Assembly (NCBI GenBank): GCA_050952065.1
Contig: JBMNKF010000005.1
Span: 1-64,000, forward strand
Length of the DNA stretch: 64,000 nt
Source of the DNA: JAXGZG01 sp050952065
Lineage (GTDB): Bacteria > Bacillota > Sulfobacillia > Fermentithermobacillales > Fermentithermobacillaceae
Reading direction: 5' to 3'
A program made the position numbers and the translations under genes. A model generated the notes under the pieces. It ran no database searches, was not told the DNA's origin, and saw only the letters and a program-made list of their open reading frames with translations. Positions 36,441-46,062 of the stretch are shown piece by piece. Numbering within the stretch: position 1 is the first letter of the stretch; every line of letters starts with the position of its first letter.

Positions 36441-37622
36441 GTGCCCAAAGCCACAATAAGAGACGTGGATGTGCAGGGCAAACGTTGCCTCGTGCGGGTC
36501 GATTTCAACGTTCCTATCAAAGACGGTCTTATTACCGATGACAGCCGCATCCGGGCTGCAGTTCCGACCATAGAATACCTTCGTCGGCGTGGAGCCAAGA
36601 TCATCCTCATGTCCCACTTAGGTAGGCCAAAGGGAAAGGTCGTGGAAGACCTCCGCCTGGGGCCTGTAGCCATACGACTGAAGGAGCTTCTTGGCATCGA
36701 AGTTGCTTACTCAGATGAATGCGTTGGCCTTAAGCCTCAATCGCTAGTTGCGGGCATGAAACCCGGGGATGTGCTGCTTCTGGAGAACCTCAGGTTTCAT
36801 GACGGAGAAGAGAAAAACGACCCGGAGTTTTCTCGGGAGTTTTCGAGTTTGGGCGACGTCTATGTGAACGACGCCTTTGGCACTGCCCATCGCGCTCACG
36901 CGTCTACCGCGGGCATTGCCGATTACCTACCGGCTTACGCTGGATTACTCATGGAGAAGGAGATATCTTTCCTGGGGACTCTCCTGGCCAATCCAGATAG
37001 ACCCTTTGCCGCCGTTATCGGTGGAGCCAAGGTATCCGACAAACTGAGTGTTCTCTCGAACCTCTTGGAAAAAGTGGACGTCCTCCTCATAGGCGGGGGG
37101 ATGGCCAACACGTTCCACATAGCCCAGGGGTACGGGGTGGGCACGTCCTTGGCTGAGCCTGGCAAAGCGGAAGACGCCAAAGTGATCCTGGACAAGGCGA
37201 CGCGACTCGGAAAGACCGTCTACCTTCCTGTGGATGTAGTTGTGGCCGCAAGACCTGAAGTGGGCGTTCCGGCGCAGGTAGTATCCTCTGAAGCGATACC
37301 TGACGACCTGATGGTCTTGGACATTGGTCCGGAAACCCGCAAGGTTTACTCCGACGTGGTGGCCCAATCTAGGACTGTGTTCTGGAACGGTCCTCTGGGA
37401 GTATTCGAGATCGAGCCTTTCAGAGGCGGTACGCTGGAAATGGCAGCAGCCATAGCAGGTGTTCGAGGCCTGACCGTAGTGGGAGGCGGAGACTCTTTGT
37501 CGGCCATGGAAATGTCGGGCCTTTCTGAGAAGATAAGCCATCTCTCTACCGGCGGAGGCGCTTCGCTCGAATTTCTGGAAGGTAAGACTCTCCCGGGAGT
37601 GGCCTGTTTGAAAGAGAAATAG
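36441..37622 (+). CDS. pgk: Phosphoglycerate kinase
   Basis: Transfers phosphate from 1,3-bisphosphoglycerate to ADP, 393 aa. RVDFNVPIKDGLITDDSRIR, SHLGRPKGK, the hinge region GGAKVSDKL and the C-terminal VVGGGDSL / STGGGASLEFLEG motif are present. GTG start behind GGAAGGAGG, 19 bases after gap. Confidence 0.98.
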   Translation: MPKATIRDVDVQGKRCLVRVDFNVPIKDGLITDDSRIRAAVPTIEYLRRRGAKIILMSHLGRPKGKVVEDLRLGPVAIRLKELLGIEVAYSDECVGLKPQSLVAGMKPGDVLLLENLRFHDGEEKNDPEFSREFSSLGDVYVNDAFGTAHRAHASTAGIADYLPAYAGLLMEKEISFLGTLLANPDRPFAAVIGGAKVSDKLSVLSNLLEKVDVLLIGGGMANTFHIAQGYGVGTSLAEPGKAEDAKVILDKATRLGKTVYLPVDVVVAARPEVGVPAQVVSSEAIPDDLMVLDIGPETRKVYSDVVAQSRTVFWNGPLGVFEIEPFRGGTLEMAAAIAGVRGLTVVGGGDSLSAMEMSGLSEKISHLSTGGGASLEFLEGKTLPGVACLKEK

Positions 37623-37634
37623 GGGAGGTGTCTT

Positions 37635-38441
37635 ATGCGCGTTCCTCTGTTGGCGGCTAACTGGAAGATGAACAAGACCGTGGGCGAAACTTTGGAATAC
37701 GCCGGAGTCTTCGTAGGCCTCATTGAAGACATGGGGGACTCTCTCCAGGCGGAAGTGCTCATTTGTCCGCCATTTACTTCGTTACCGGCTTTGTGTTCGG
37801 TGTTGTCCCACGGCGCCATCCAAGTGGGCTCCCAAAATGTGTTTTGGGAGCCCAAAGGTCCGTTTACGGGGGAGATCTCCCCTCCAATGATCAAGGACTT
37901 GGGATGTTCGTATGCGATTGTCGGTCACTCCGAGCGGAGACACGTATTGGGCGAAACCGATGACATGGTCAGGCAAAAGGTAAGGGCCGTGTTGGATGCT
38001 GACCTTCGCCCAATCTTGTGTGTGGGAGAGACCCTGGAAGAGCGGGAAGCAGGTTCGGCCTTTTCTGTGTGCGATGTCATGGTTCAAGAGGGTCTCAAGG
38101 ATGTGAAGGGTGAGGAAATCCCAAAGGTGGTCATAGCCTACGAACCTGTGTGGGCCATAGGCACAGGCAGAGAGGCCAATCCTGATGATGCCGAAGAAGT
38201 CATCGCTCACATAAGGGCTACGATCAATCGGTTGTTTGGTGACGTGTCACAGGAAGTCCGGATTCTGTATGGCGGTAGCGTGAAGTCGTCGAACATCCGC
38301 GGCTTCATGACTCGGCAGACTATCGATGGTGCCCTGGTAGGAGGAGCAGGACTCGATCCGGTGGAGTTTGCCAGGATCGTTCAGGAGGCCCTAAAGGCGA
38401 AGGCCGGAAGGAGCGGATATCCACGAAGAAAAGGCCGATAG
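37635..38441 (+). CDS. tpiA: Triosephosphate isomerase
   Basis: Interconverts DHAP and GAP, 268 aa. NWKMNKT, VGHSERRH (catalytic His), AYEPVWAIGTG (catalytic Glu) and YGGSVKSSN are seen. ATG start behind GGGGAGGTG. The C-terminal 20 or so residues overlap the proposed start of gpmI. Confidence 0.98.
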   Translation: MRVPLLAANWKMNKTVGETLEYAGVFVGLIEDMGDSLQAEVLICPPFTSLPALCSVLSHGAIQVGSQNVFWEPKGPFTGEISPPMIKDLGCSYAIVGHSERRHVLGETDDMVRQKVRAVLDADLRPILCVGETLEEREAGSAFSVCDVMVQEGLKDVKGEEIPKVVIAYEPVWAIGTGREANPDDAEEVIAHIRATINRLFGDVSQEVRILYGGSVKSSNIRGFMTRQTIDGALVGGAGLDPVEFARIVQEALKAKAGRSGYPRRKGR

Positions 38442-39943
38442 CGCTCGTCATATTGGATGGATGGGGTATCGCTCACGAAGGCCCCAACGCCGTTACAGAG
38501 GCGCGAACACCAAGCTTCCGTGAACTCTTGAGACGATACCCCAACTCGGTGTTGGAGGCGTCCGGTGAAGCTGTTGGCTTGATGCCTGGCCAGATGGGGG
38601 ATTCGAACGTAGGCCACCTGAATATCGGTGCGGGCCGCATCGTCTACCAGGACGTGGTTCGTATATCAAGACAAATAGCCAGCGGCGAGTTCTTTCGAAA
38701 TCCCGCATTGATGAGGGCTATGAATAACGCTGCCGGCAAGGCCCTTCACCTTATGGGGCTACTCTCTGACGGCGGCGTCCACAGCCTGGACACTCACTTG
38801 TATGCGCTTTTGCAGATGGCGAAGGCCAGTGGCGTTGAGAACGTGTTTGTGCATGCCTTTCTGGACGGCAGAGACGTTCCTCCGACTTCTGCGGCTGTCT
38901 ACCTCGAACGCTTAGAAAAAAAGGTGGCCGAGATCGGCATAGGCAAGATGGCGTCCATAACCGGGCGTTACTACGCCATGGATAGAGATAAGAGGTGGGA
39001 CCGCATCGAAAGGGCATACCGCATGCTGACCTTGGGAGAGGGCTCAGAGGCTCGGACTTGGAGGGAGGCACTGGCGCATTCGTACCGGAGGGGCGAAACC
39101 GACGAGTTTGTTCTCCCAACTAGGTTTGCCCCCGAAGATTTCCAGCCGATGAAGGCGGGAGACTCGGTCATCTTCTGGAACTTCAGAGCTGACCGGGCTC
39201 GGGAAATCACGCACGCTTTGCTTGACGACGACTTTCATGGGTTTTCCAGGGGACCCAAGGTCGGCGTACACTATTGTGGGATGATGAGGTACGAAGAAGG
39301 TATCCCCGGCGATTACGCATATGCCCCACTTACCCTCAAGAATACCTTGGGGGAAGTCGTCTCAAAAGCAGGGCTGACCCAGCTTCGCATTGCCGAGACT
39401 GAGAAATACGCGCACGTCACCTTCTTCCTCAACGGAAAGAAAGATGACCCTTTTCCCGGAGAGGACCGTATACTTATCCCTTCCCCCAAAGACGTGGCAA
39501 CATACGACCATAAACCAGAAATGAGCGCCATATCTGTGACTGATGCGGCTATTGCAGAAGTGCGGAAAGACAAGTACGACTTGGTGGTTCTGAACTATGC
39601 CAACCCTGACATGGTGGGCCACACAGGAGTGTATTCCGCCTGTGTGAGGGCGTTGGAGGTTGTGGACGAGTGCCTTGCCCGCTTCATTAGTGCGGTACTG
39701 ACACAAGGCGGAGCTGCACTGGTAGTCGCGGACCACGGCAACGTAGAGGACCTTACACCTTCCCAAACCGGCGCACACACCTATCACTCGCATAATCCAG
39801 TACCCTGCATTCTGGTGGGAGGAGAGCCTTGGCAGAAGTTGCGGTCGGGGCTCCTGGCTGATGTGGCACCCACTGTTCTCGACCTTTTGGGCGTGGCGAA
39901 GCCCCCAGAGATGGACAGAGATAGTCTGATCATTTCTCAATGA
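38417..39943 (+). CDS. gpmI: 2,3-bisphosphoglycerate-independent phosphoglycerate mutase (ATA start proposed)
   Basis: Manganese-dependent enzyme converting 3- to 2-phosphoglycerate. The phospho-serine motif GQMGDSNVGHLNIGAGR, the N-terminal metal motif LDGWG, and metal ligands in DGRDVPP, DHGNVED and HTYHSHNPVP are seen. The family N-terminus (KKRPIALVILDGWG) is encoded upstream of the first in-frame TTG at 38453, which begins inside LDGWG. Reading back, no ATG, GTG or TTG occurs nearby; an ATA at 38417, preceded by GGAAGGAG, gives a natural length. Either ATA is the start or the base is miscalled for ATG. Overlaps tpiA by 25 bases. Confidence 0.93.
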   Translation: MSTKKRPIALVILDGWGIAHEGPNAVTEARTPSFRELLRRYPNSVLEASGEAVGLMPGQMGDSNVGHLNIGAGRIVYQDVVRISRQIASGEFFRNPALMRAMNNAAGKALHLMGLLSDGGVHSLDTHLYALLQMAKASGVENVFVHAFLDGRDVPPTSAAVYLERLEKKVAEIGIGKMASITGRYYAMDRDKRWDRIERAYRMLTLGEGSEARTWREALAHSYRRGETDEFVLPTRFAPEDFQPMKAGDSVIFWNFRADRAREITHALLDDDFHGFSRGPKVGVHYCGMMRYEEGIPGDYAYAPLTLKNTLGEVVSKAGLTQLRIAETEKYAHVTFFLNGKKDDPFPGEDRILIPSPKDVATYDHKPEMSAISVTDAAIAEVRKDKYDLVVLNYANPDMVGHTGVYSACVRALEVVDECLARFISAVLTQGGAALVVADHGNVEDLTPSQTGAHTYHSHNPVPCILVGGEPWQKLRSGLLADVAPTVLDLLGVAKPPEMDRDSLIISQ

Positions 39944-39958
39944 CGGAGGATGACTTCA

Positions 39959-41242
39959 ATGGCTGAAATCATTGACATAAGAGCCAGGCAGATTTTGGAT
40001 TCCCGGGGAAACCCCACCCTAGAGGCAGATGTGTTGTTGGACGACGGGTCTCTTGGACGCGGAATGGTACCGTCAGGCGCTTCCACCGGTACCTACGAGG
40101 CGCTGGAACTGCGCGACAAAGAACGGGCCTTTGGAGGAAAGAGCGTTCGCAAGGCTATTGCCAATGTAGTTGATCTTATTGCCCCCGAAGTCATTGGCAT
40201 GGAGGCTGCGGACCAAGCCGGAATCGACCGTGTCATGATCGAACTGGACGGAACTCCCAACAAATCTAGACTCGGGGCCAATGCTACTCTGGCGGTGTCC
40301 ATGGGCGTGGCCATAGCCAGCGCTCAGTCTACGGGACAGCCTCTATACCGCTATTTGGGCGGCCTTTTGGCCAGGACGCTTCCCGTCCCTTTCATGAACG
40401 TTCTGAACGGCGGAAAGCATGCCGATAATAATGTGGATATCCAGGAGTTTATGATAGTGCCTGCAGGGGCCCCTAAGTTTAGGGATGCTGTTCAGATGTG
40501 TGCAGAAGTGTACCAGGCTCTCAAGGCCGTCTTGATATCAAAAGGCCTCGCCACGGCTGTGGGTGATGAGGGGGGCTTCGCTCCTGACCTCAGATCCAAC
40601 GAAGAAGCTCTGGAATTCCTGACCGCTAGCATCCGGAAAGCAGGGTACCGTCCAGGCAGAGACTGCTACTTGGCCATTGATGCGGCGGCATCTGAGTTCT
40701 ACAGAGACGGCAATTACCACCTGGCTGGCGAGAACTGGAGCGGGGATGCGGGCGAATTGGTCGAGAAGTACACCCAGTGGGTCAAGGCGTATCCCATCAT
40801 TTCCATTGAGGACGGATTAGCAGAGGACGATTGGGAGGGCTGGGTTCTCCTGACCAAAGCCCTGGGAGACAAAGTGCAGATTATCGGCGACGACCTTTTC
40901 GTGACCCAGAGGACGAGAATTAACAAGGGTATACATGTCGGGGCAGCCAACTCGGTCCTCATCAAGCTCAATCAGGTGGGTACGATTACCGAGACTTCGG
41001 AGGCTATCGAAACTGCCCGGTTGGCCGGGTATCGCTGGCTGGTATCTCACCGGTCAGGGGAGACAGAGGATTCGTTCATCGCTGATTTTTCAGTGGCGTG
41101 CGGCAGCGGTCAGATTAAGACGGGGGCGCCTGCTCGAAGCGAGAGAGTGGCAAAATACAACCAGCTTATTAGGATCGAAGAGGAATTGGGCGCCGGGGCG
41201 ACTTACGGTTCTAAAACGGTTCTTGCAGGGAGAGGCCTGTAG
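39959..41242 (+). CDS. eno: Enolase
   Basis: Converts 2-phosphoglycerate to PEP, 427 aa. IIDIRARQILDSRGNPT, SGASTGTYEALELRD, IQEFMIVPAGA, the metal ligands in SIEDGLAEDDW and GDDLFVTQ, and SHRSGETEDSFIADF are present. ATG at 39959 is favoured over 39950 because of its better distance from the GGAGG site. Completes gap-pgk-tpiA-gpmI-eno. Confidence 0.98.
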   Translation: MAEIIDIRARQILDSRGNPTLEADVLLDDGSLGRGMVPSGASTGTYEALELRDKERAFGGKSVRKAIANVVDLIAPEVIGMEAADQAGIDRVMIELDGTPNKSRLGANATLAVSMGVAIASAQSTGQPLYRYLGGLLARTLPVPFMNVLNGGKHADNNVDIQEFMIVPAGAPKFRDAVQMCAEVYQALKAVLISKGLATAVGDEGGFAPDLRSNEEALEFLTASIRKAGYRPGRDCYLAIDAAASEFYRDGNYHLAGENWSGDAGELVEKYTQWVKAYPIISIEDGLAEDDWEGWVLLTKALGDKVQIIGDDLFVTQRTRINKGIHVGAANSVLIKLNQVGTITETSEAIETARLAGYRWLVSHRSGETEDSFIADFSVACGSGQIKTGAPARSERVAKYNQLIRIEEELGAGATYGSKTVLAGRGL

Positions 41243-41350
41243 TCGAAGAATTTCGGCATGCGGATAGGCTTTTCGCCCATGAAAGTGGACTTTGGGACCG
41301 TTTCTGGTTTAGAATCACTCCAGTAGCGGTCAGGGAAAGAGGAGTGACTT

Positions 41351-41596
41351 TTGTTGCTGACAGTCGCTAGGATTGTCCATTGGATTATCTCCATTGGACT
41401 TATTGCTGTTGTCATGATGCAGCCTGAACGAAGCGCGGGGTTTGGCAGTGTCTTTGGAGGCTCTTCCGAAGGACCGATTGGGCGAAGGCGAAAAGGAACC
41501 GAGGCTTTGCTGGCCAGGCTCACCGTCTACCTTGCGGTGGGTTTTGTGGTGAGCGCCATAGCTCTCACCCTGTTGCGAAGAGGAGCCGCAGGGTAG
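41351..41596 (+). CDS. secG: Preprotein translocase subunit SecG
   Basis: An 81-aa SecYEG accessory subunit with two transmembrane helices around the conserved cytoplasmic loop (MMQPERSAGFGSVFGGSSEG). TTG start at 41351 behind AAAGAGGAG. Its place just after eno is common in Firmicutes. Confidence 0.93.
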   Translation: MLLTVARIVHWIISIGLIAVVMMQPERSAGFGSVFGGSSEGPIGRRRKGTEALLARLTVYLAVGFVVSAIALTLLRRGAAG

Positions 41597-41698
41597 TCCC
41601 ACACAAGTCTTTGGTGGCTCCGTCTGAATCTTCATAGCCCCATTCACTTTGAGTTTACAGGCCGTGTGACTTGGACACATTGAGTTTGGAGTCGCTCA

Positions 41699-43750
41699 GT
41701 GAAAGGGGCTTTTTGCTTGCAACAACTTGCATGGGCGTATGTAGCGCCGGCTTCAGGGATCATCTCCCTAGTTTTTGTGCTGTACCTGCGTTCCAGGGTC
41801 GCGGCCTCAGACCCCGGATCCCCGGAAATGCAAAGCGTTTCCAACGCTATAAGGGAGGGGGCTATGGCATTCCTTCGACGCGAGTATATGGCGCTTTGCC
41901 CTTTCGTGGCAGTCTTAGCAATAGCCATATTTGTCATAGGCCGCTCCACCGCTTACGAAGTGCTCCGGCCTGCCATTTCCGTAGCCTTCATCGCGGGGGC
42001 CCTTACCTCTGCGCTGGCTGGGCTCATAGGGATGGCGACTGCCACATCAGCCAACGTTCGCACAGCGCAGGCGGCCAAGACCGGTGCCTCTTCTGCTCTT
42101 GGCGTTGCTTTTTCAGGGGGCGGAGTCATGGGCATGACTGTGGTGGGCTTGGCCCTTCTTGGCTTGGGAATAGTGTTCATCCTGTTTGGGGATTTGCAGG
42201 ACACATCGTCCTTTGAGATAGTCAACGGGTTCGCTTTTGGCGCAAGTTCAATAGCTCTGTTTGCCAGAGTAGGCGGGGGCATCTACACTAAGGCGGCGGA
42301 TGTGGGAGCCGACATTGTGGGCAAGGTTGAAGCGGGGATTCCCGAGGATGATCCTAGAAACCCAGCAGTCATAGCAGATAACGTCGGTGACAATGTTGGC
42401 GATGTTGCGGGAATGGGCGCTGATTTGTTCGAGTCATACGCCGGGGCGATTGTTGCGGCCATGGCCATTGGTGCAATGATAGGAACTCGAGAAGAATCGG
42501 TCGTTGCTGTACTTCTGCCGCTTTTCATTGCCAGCGTTGGTATTGCTGCTTCTATCATCAGCGTGCTCCTGGTAAGAGCCGTGACGGGAGATCTATCCTA
42601 CTCCTTGAGGGTCGGTTCGTTTTCCTCAGGCATTCTGACCCTTTTTGGTGCATTCTTGGTGATAAACAGAGTCACAGGTTCTGCGGCGTTGTTTTGGCCC
42701 GTCTTGGCAGGTGTTGTGGCAGGAGTGGCTATCGGTCTTCTGTCAGAGCTATTCACTTCTGCCGATTTCCACCCGGTGAAGAAGATAGCCGAATCCTCCA
42801 TCAGCGGAGCAGCCACTAATGTTATCGAAGGACTCGCCATCGGCATGAAATCCACGGCCGTTCCTCTCTTGCTTATATCTTTGGCCAGTCTTGTGGCTTA
42901 TAGATCTGGTGAAGTTGGAGGCATGGGAGGGCTGTACGGCGTGGCCTTGGCGGCAGTGGGGATGCTGTCGACTACTGGGATGATAGTGGCGGTCGATGCC
43001 TATGGTCCCATAGCCGATAACGCCGGAGGTATCGCCCAGATGACCAATCAACCTGAGAACGTAAGGCAGGTCACTGATAGCCTGGATTCACTTGGCAACA
43101 CTACGGCCGCTCTGGGGAAAGGATTAGCTATCGGGTCCGCAGCCTTGACGGCCCTGGGTCTGTTTTCTGCATTCTCCCGGGCAGCGGGGCTCACCTCGAT
43201 CGATCTCATGGAACCTCACGTTATCGCAGGTGTGTTGATAGGTGGGATGCTGCCGTTCCTCTTTTCGTCCCTCGTTATGGAGTCCGTCGGCGTCACGGCC
43301 TATCGGATGGTAGAGGAGGTCAGACGACAGTTTCGCGAGATCCCCGGTCTCGCTGAAGGAAACGCGTCTCCCGACTACGCCCGGTGTGTCGATATCGCCA
43401 CAGCGGGAGCTCTTCGTCAGATGACTTTCCCTGGCGCGCTCGCTATCGCTTTCCCGCTTTTTACGGGGTTTGCCTTAGGCAAGGAGGCTCTTGCAGGGCT
43501 CTTGGCAGGCAGTCTGGTCACGGGAGTTCTTCTGGCCATAATGCTGGCTAACGCAGGGGGAGCCTGGGATAACGCGAAAAAATACATTGAAGCGGGGCAT
43601 TTGGGAGGGAAAGGTACTAGGGTCCACGCTGCGGCGGTAGTGGGAGATACAGTGGGCGATCCCTGCAAGGATGCAGCCGGTCCTTCGATCAACATCCTCA
43701 TCAAGCTCATGAGCATAGTGGCCCTGGTGTTTGCGCCGCTTCTTCGATAG
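41699..43750 (+). CDS. hppA: Membrane-bound ion-pumping pyrophosphatase
   Basis: Hydrolyses pyrophosphate and pumps H+ or Na+ across the membrane, about 683 aa with some 15-16 helices. The catalytic motifs DVGADIVGKVEAGIPEDDPR and ADNVGDNVGD, and the C-terminal DTVGDPCKDAAGP, are present. In GNTTAALGKG the residue that is Lys in potassium-independent enzymes is Ala, which predicts a K+-dependent type. The pumped ion cannot be decided by eye. GTG start at 41699 is weakly supported; a later start is possible. Confidence 0.95.
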   Translation: MKGAFCLQQLAWAYVAPASGIISLVFVLYLRSRVAASDPGSPEMQSVSNAIREGAMAFLRREYMALCPFVAVLAIAIFVIGRSTAYEVLRPAISVAFIAGALTSALAGLIGMATATSANVRTAQAAKTGASSALGVAFSGGGVMGMTVVGLALLGLGIVFILFGDLQDTSSFEIVNGFAFGASSIALFARVGGGIYTKAADVGADIVGKVEAGIPEDDPRNPAVIADNVGDNVGDVAGMGADLFESYAGAIVAAMAIGAMIGTREESVVAVLLPLFIASVGIAASIISVLLVRAVTGDLSYSLRVGSFSSGILTLFGAFLVINRVTGSAALFWPVLAGVVAGVAIGLLSELFTSADFHPVKKIAESSISGAATNVIEGLAIGMKSTAVPLLLISLASLVAYRSGEVGGMGGLYGVALAAVGMLSTTGMIVAVDAYGPIADNAGGIAQMTNQPENVRQVTDSLDSLGNTTAALGKGLAIGSAALTALGLFSAFSRAAGLTSIDLMEPHVIAGVLIGGMLPFLFSSLVMESVGVTAYRMVEEVRRQFREIPGLAEGNASPDYARCVDIATAGALRQMTFPGALAIAFPLFTGFALGKEALAGLLAGSLVTGVLLAIMLANAGGAWDNAKKYIEAGHLGGKGTRVHAAAVVGDTVGDPCKDAAGPSINILIKLMSIVALVFAPLLR

Positions 43751-43804
43751 AATGCCAGACAAGACCCCTTGTAGAGATTAGATCATTCATTGAGGTGAAG
43801 TTCC

Positions 43805-44356
43805 ATGACCCGAGAAGAACTCGTAGCGGAAGTCAAGAGGAGGATACCCACTAAGAATCTATTCAAGCATATACTTGCTGTGGAAGCGGTCATGAAGCGT
43901 CTGGCCAAGCACTTCGGCGAGGATGAGGAACGTTGGGGAGCGGCAGGGCTCCTACATGACATTGACTACGAGGAGACTAAGGATGATCCCGCGAGGCACA
44001 GTCTTCTGTCGGGCAAGATCGCGGACGAGCTTGGTTTCGACCAAGAGATCATTGATGCTGTGAAGGCTCACAATGAGTATCATGGATTTCCCAGGACTAG
44101 CAACATGGCCAAAGCGCTGTACTCTGCAGACCCACTTACCGGTCTCATAGTGGCTTCGGCACTTATCCATCCGACCAAGAGTCTGTCGGCCATCGATGCA
44201 GATTTCGTCATCAACCGGATGGGGGAGAAGTCCTTCGCGAGAGGAGCCAATCGTGATGCTATCAGGGCTTCCAGCGACCTTGGCATCGAGGTCAAGGAGT
44301 TCATCTCGCTGGGTCTTGAGGCCATGCAGGGGATAAGCGATCAACTCGGGTTGTAG
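43805..44356 (+). CDS. HDIG-domain phosphohydrolase of unknown substrate
   Basis: A 183-aa HD-superfamily protein with H-x-HD-x-D elements: KHILAVEAVM, AGLLHDIDYEET, then KAHNEYHGF and ALYSADPLTGLIVA. Proteins of this type are common in Clostridia next to metabolic genes; their substrates are mostly unknown. ATG at 43805 follows TTGAGGTGAAG. Confidence 0.85.
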   Translation: MTREELVAEVKRRIPTKNLFKHILAVEAVMKRLAKHFGEDEERWGAAGLLHDIDYEETKDDPARHSLLSGKIADELGFDQEIIDAVKAHNEYHGFPRTSNMAKALYSADPLTGLIVASALIHPTKSLSAIDADFVINRMGEKSFARGANRDAIRASSDLGIEVKEFISLGLEAMQGISDQLGL

Positions 44357-44400
44357 CGAGCCGGGGCGTTGCGGGGAGAGAATCGGGGAAGTGAAGAACT

Positions 44401-44886
44401 GTGAGCGGGCAAGACCATAGGTTCAAACGCATAGCTGAGAATCGCCGGGCCAGGCACAACTACATCATTGAGGATAGTATCGAGGCTGGCATAGCCCTCA
44501 TTGGCACCGAAGTAAAGTCGCTGCGCGCCGGACGAGTTAACATTGGTGACAGTTACGCAGAGGTCGTTGATGGAGAGGTCTATCTGCGAAACGCCCATAT
44601 CGACCAATATGAACCTGCCGCTAGGTTCAATCATGACCCGCTTAGACCAAGACGTCTTCTCTTGCACAAACGAGAGATCAGAAAACTTGCGGGAAAGGTT
44701 GCTCAGCGGGGATACACACTCGTCCCCGTGTCACTATACTTTAAGGATGGCAAGGTCAAGGTCGATTTGGCGTTGGCCCGGGGCAAGAAGTCCTACGACA
44801 AGCGAGATGCCATCAAGGAAAGGGACCAGGCACGAGATACAATGAGGGAGATGCGGGGAAGAGAAGCAAGGACCGCTATTGATTAG
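44401..44886 (+). CDS. smpB: SsrA-binding protein SmpB
   Basis: Binds tmRNA and delivers it to stalled ribosomes, 161 aa. NRRARHNYIIEDSIEAGIAL, GTEVKSLRAGRVNIGDSY and ARGKKSYDKRD are characteristic. GTG start at 44401 follows GGGGAAG. The tmRNA gene itself lies 100 bases downstream, the common pairing. Confidence 0.97.
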   Translation: MSGQDHRFKRIAENRRARHNYIIEDSIEAGIALIGTEVKSLRAGRVNIGDSYAEVVDGEVYLRNAHIDQYEPAARFNHDPLRPRRLLLHKREIRKLAGKVAQRGYTLVPVSLYFKDGKVKVDLALARGKKSYDKRDAIKERDQARDTMREMRGREARTAID

Positions 44887-44919
44887 CCAGATTCACACGA
44901 TCAACGCGGGCACGGCCGT

Positions 44920-44948
44920 TTGTGATCATCGGCAAAACATGCTAGTAT
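44920..44948 (+). promoter_or_regulatory. Sigma-A-type promoter of ssrA
   Basis: TTGTGA (44920-44925), 17-base spacer, TAGTAT (44943-44948). It lies 38 bases upstream of the mature tmRNA 5' end, leaving a short leader to be removed by RNase P. Confidence 0.6.
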
Positions 44949-44985
44949 TGTGGTACGCAGACGCAAACGCAGTGTATGCGCATAT

Positions 44986-45333
44986 GGGGGCGACCAGGTT
45001 CGACGTGAGTAGTCGGGTTTGAGCAGCGAGCATGGGTGCCGTGCCCAACAAAACGGCAAAACAACAAAAGCCAATACGAATTACGCTCTAGCAGCCTAGA
45101 TTGGCTGCTACGGTGCCAGAAGGACTTCTCTTCTACTTCTGAGTCACCGTCACTAGAAGAGATACTTGCCACGAGGATGTCCGGGATCTGGTAGGGAATT
45201 CAATTCTGGACTGGCGGATGATGAAGCCCGCTCCGGGGCGGCGTCAACTGCGAGAACAAATCCGGAGCTACGCTCGTAGAGACTGAAACAAGGTTGCTTG
45301 CGGACGAGGGTGCGATTCCCTCCGCCTCCACCA
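44986..45333 (+). ncRNA. ssrA: Transfer-messenger RNA (tmRNA)
   Basis: Rescues stalled ribosomes and tags the incomplete protein for proteolysis. The 5' end GGGGGCGACCAGGTTCGACG and 3' end GATTCCCTCCGCCTCCACCA form the alanine-tRNA-like domain with encoded CCA; the acceptor arms GGGGGCG and CGCCTCC pair. The tag frame reads to a TAG as GKTTKANTNYALAA, with the conserved ALAA end recognised by Clp proteases. The first tag codon is inferred (GGC). Length 348 bases. Confidence 0.95.
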
Positions 45334-45458
45334 TAAAACCAATCATAGTCCCGAGCTGTACTCATATCCTATGGCCACACACGTCTCATGGCCACAGGGC
45401 AAGGCTGCGCCTATCCCGTGCCCCGTGGCATCGCTTTGGGTATCGATCCGCTCTTTTC

Positions 45459-45487
45459 TTGACTGAAACTGCCATAAGACTTATCCT
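45459..45487 (+). promoter_or_regulatory. Probable promoter of the marR gene
   Basis: TTGACT (45459-45464), 17-base spacer, TATCCT (45482-45487), about 80 bases upstream of the MarR-family start. Confidence 0.45.
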
Positions 45488-45566
45488 AAGATTGCAGATT
45501 GTTTGCATCAATGTTGAATTCGCATACAGTCTGTAAGTCAAGTGGCAGCACAGGGAGGTGCCCATC

Positions 45567-46019
45567 GTGTCTGAAACCATGGCCGAATCGGTGACCAGGA
45601 TTGAGCGTCTTTTGAGGCACGTGGCGTTCATAATAAGAAGACGCGGGAGAGACATCCTCTCAGACTTCAATATCACTAACCCACAGTTCAATGCCTTGTT
45701 GGCCTTGCGAGAGAAGGAAGACATTACCATGGGGGAACTCTGTGACAAGCTCCTTCTGGCGTGTTCCACGGCAACCGACCTTGTGGACCGGATGGAGAAG
45801 AACGGGTTTCTGGTGCGAAAGCGGGATCCTCAAGACAGGCGGGTTATTCGTTTGTCCATCACCGACAAAGGCAAAGTGGTCATTTCCGAAGTGTTGGCCG
45901 CGAGAAGACGGTATGTTGCCTCTATCCTCGAGAATCTTTCTGCAGAAGAACGTGTCCAATTGGGCGAATCCCTTGAGCGGTTGCACTCCTTGATGTTCAG
46001 CGAAAAAGTGGACTCATAG
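45567..46019 (+). CDS. MarR-family transcriptional regulator
   Basis: A 150-aa winged-helix regulator. The DNA-binding core reads TMGELCDKLLLACSTATDLVDRME, followed by the wing KRDPQDRRVIRLSITDKG. GTG at 45567 is chosen behind GGGAGGTG. It stands alone after tmRNA; the next gene (DUF2179) may be its co-transcribed neighbour. The ligand and targets are unknown. Confidence 0.92.
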   Translation: MSETMAESVTRIERLLRHVAFIIRRRGRDILSDFNITNPQFNALLALREKEDITMGELCDKLLLACSTATDLVDRMEKNGFLVRKRDPQDRRVIRLSITDKGKVVISEVLAARRRYVASILENLSAEERVQLGESLERLHSLMFSEKVDS

Positions 46020-46062
46020 ACGGACCAGGACACCATCAAAGGAACGGGGGAGGCGCGACTGC

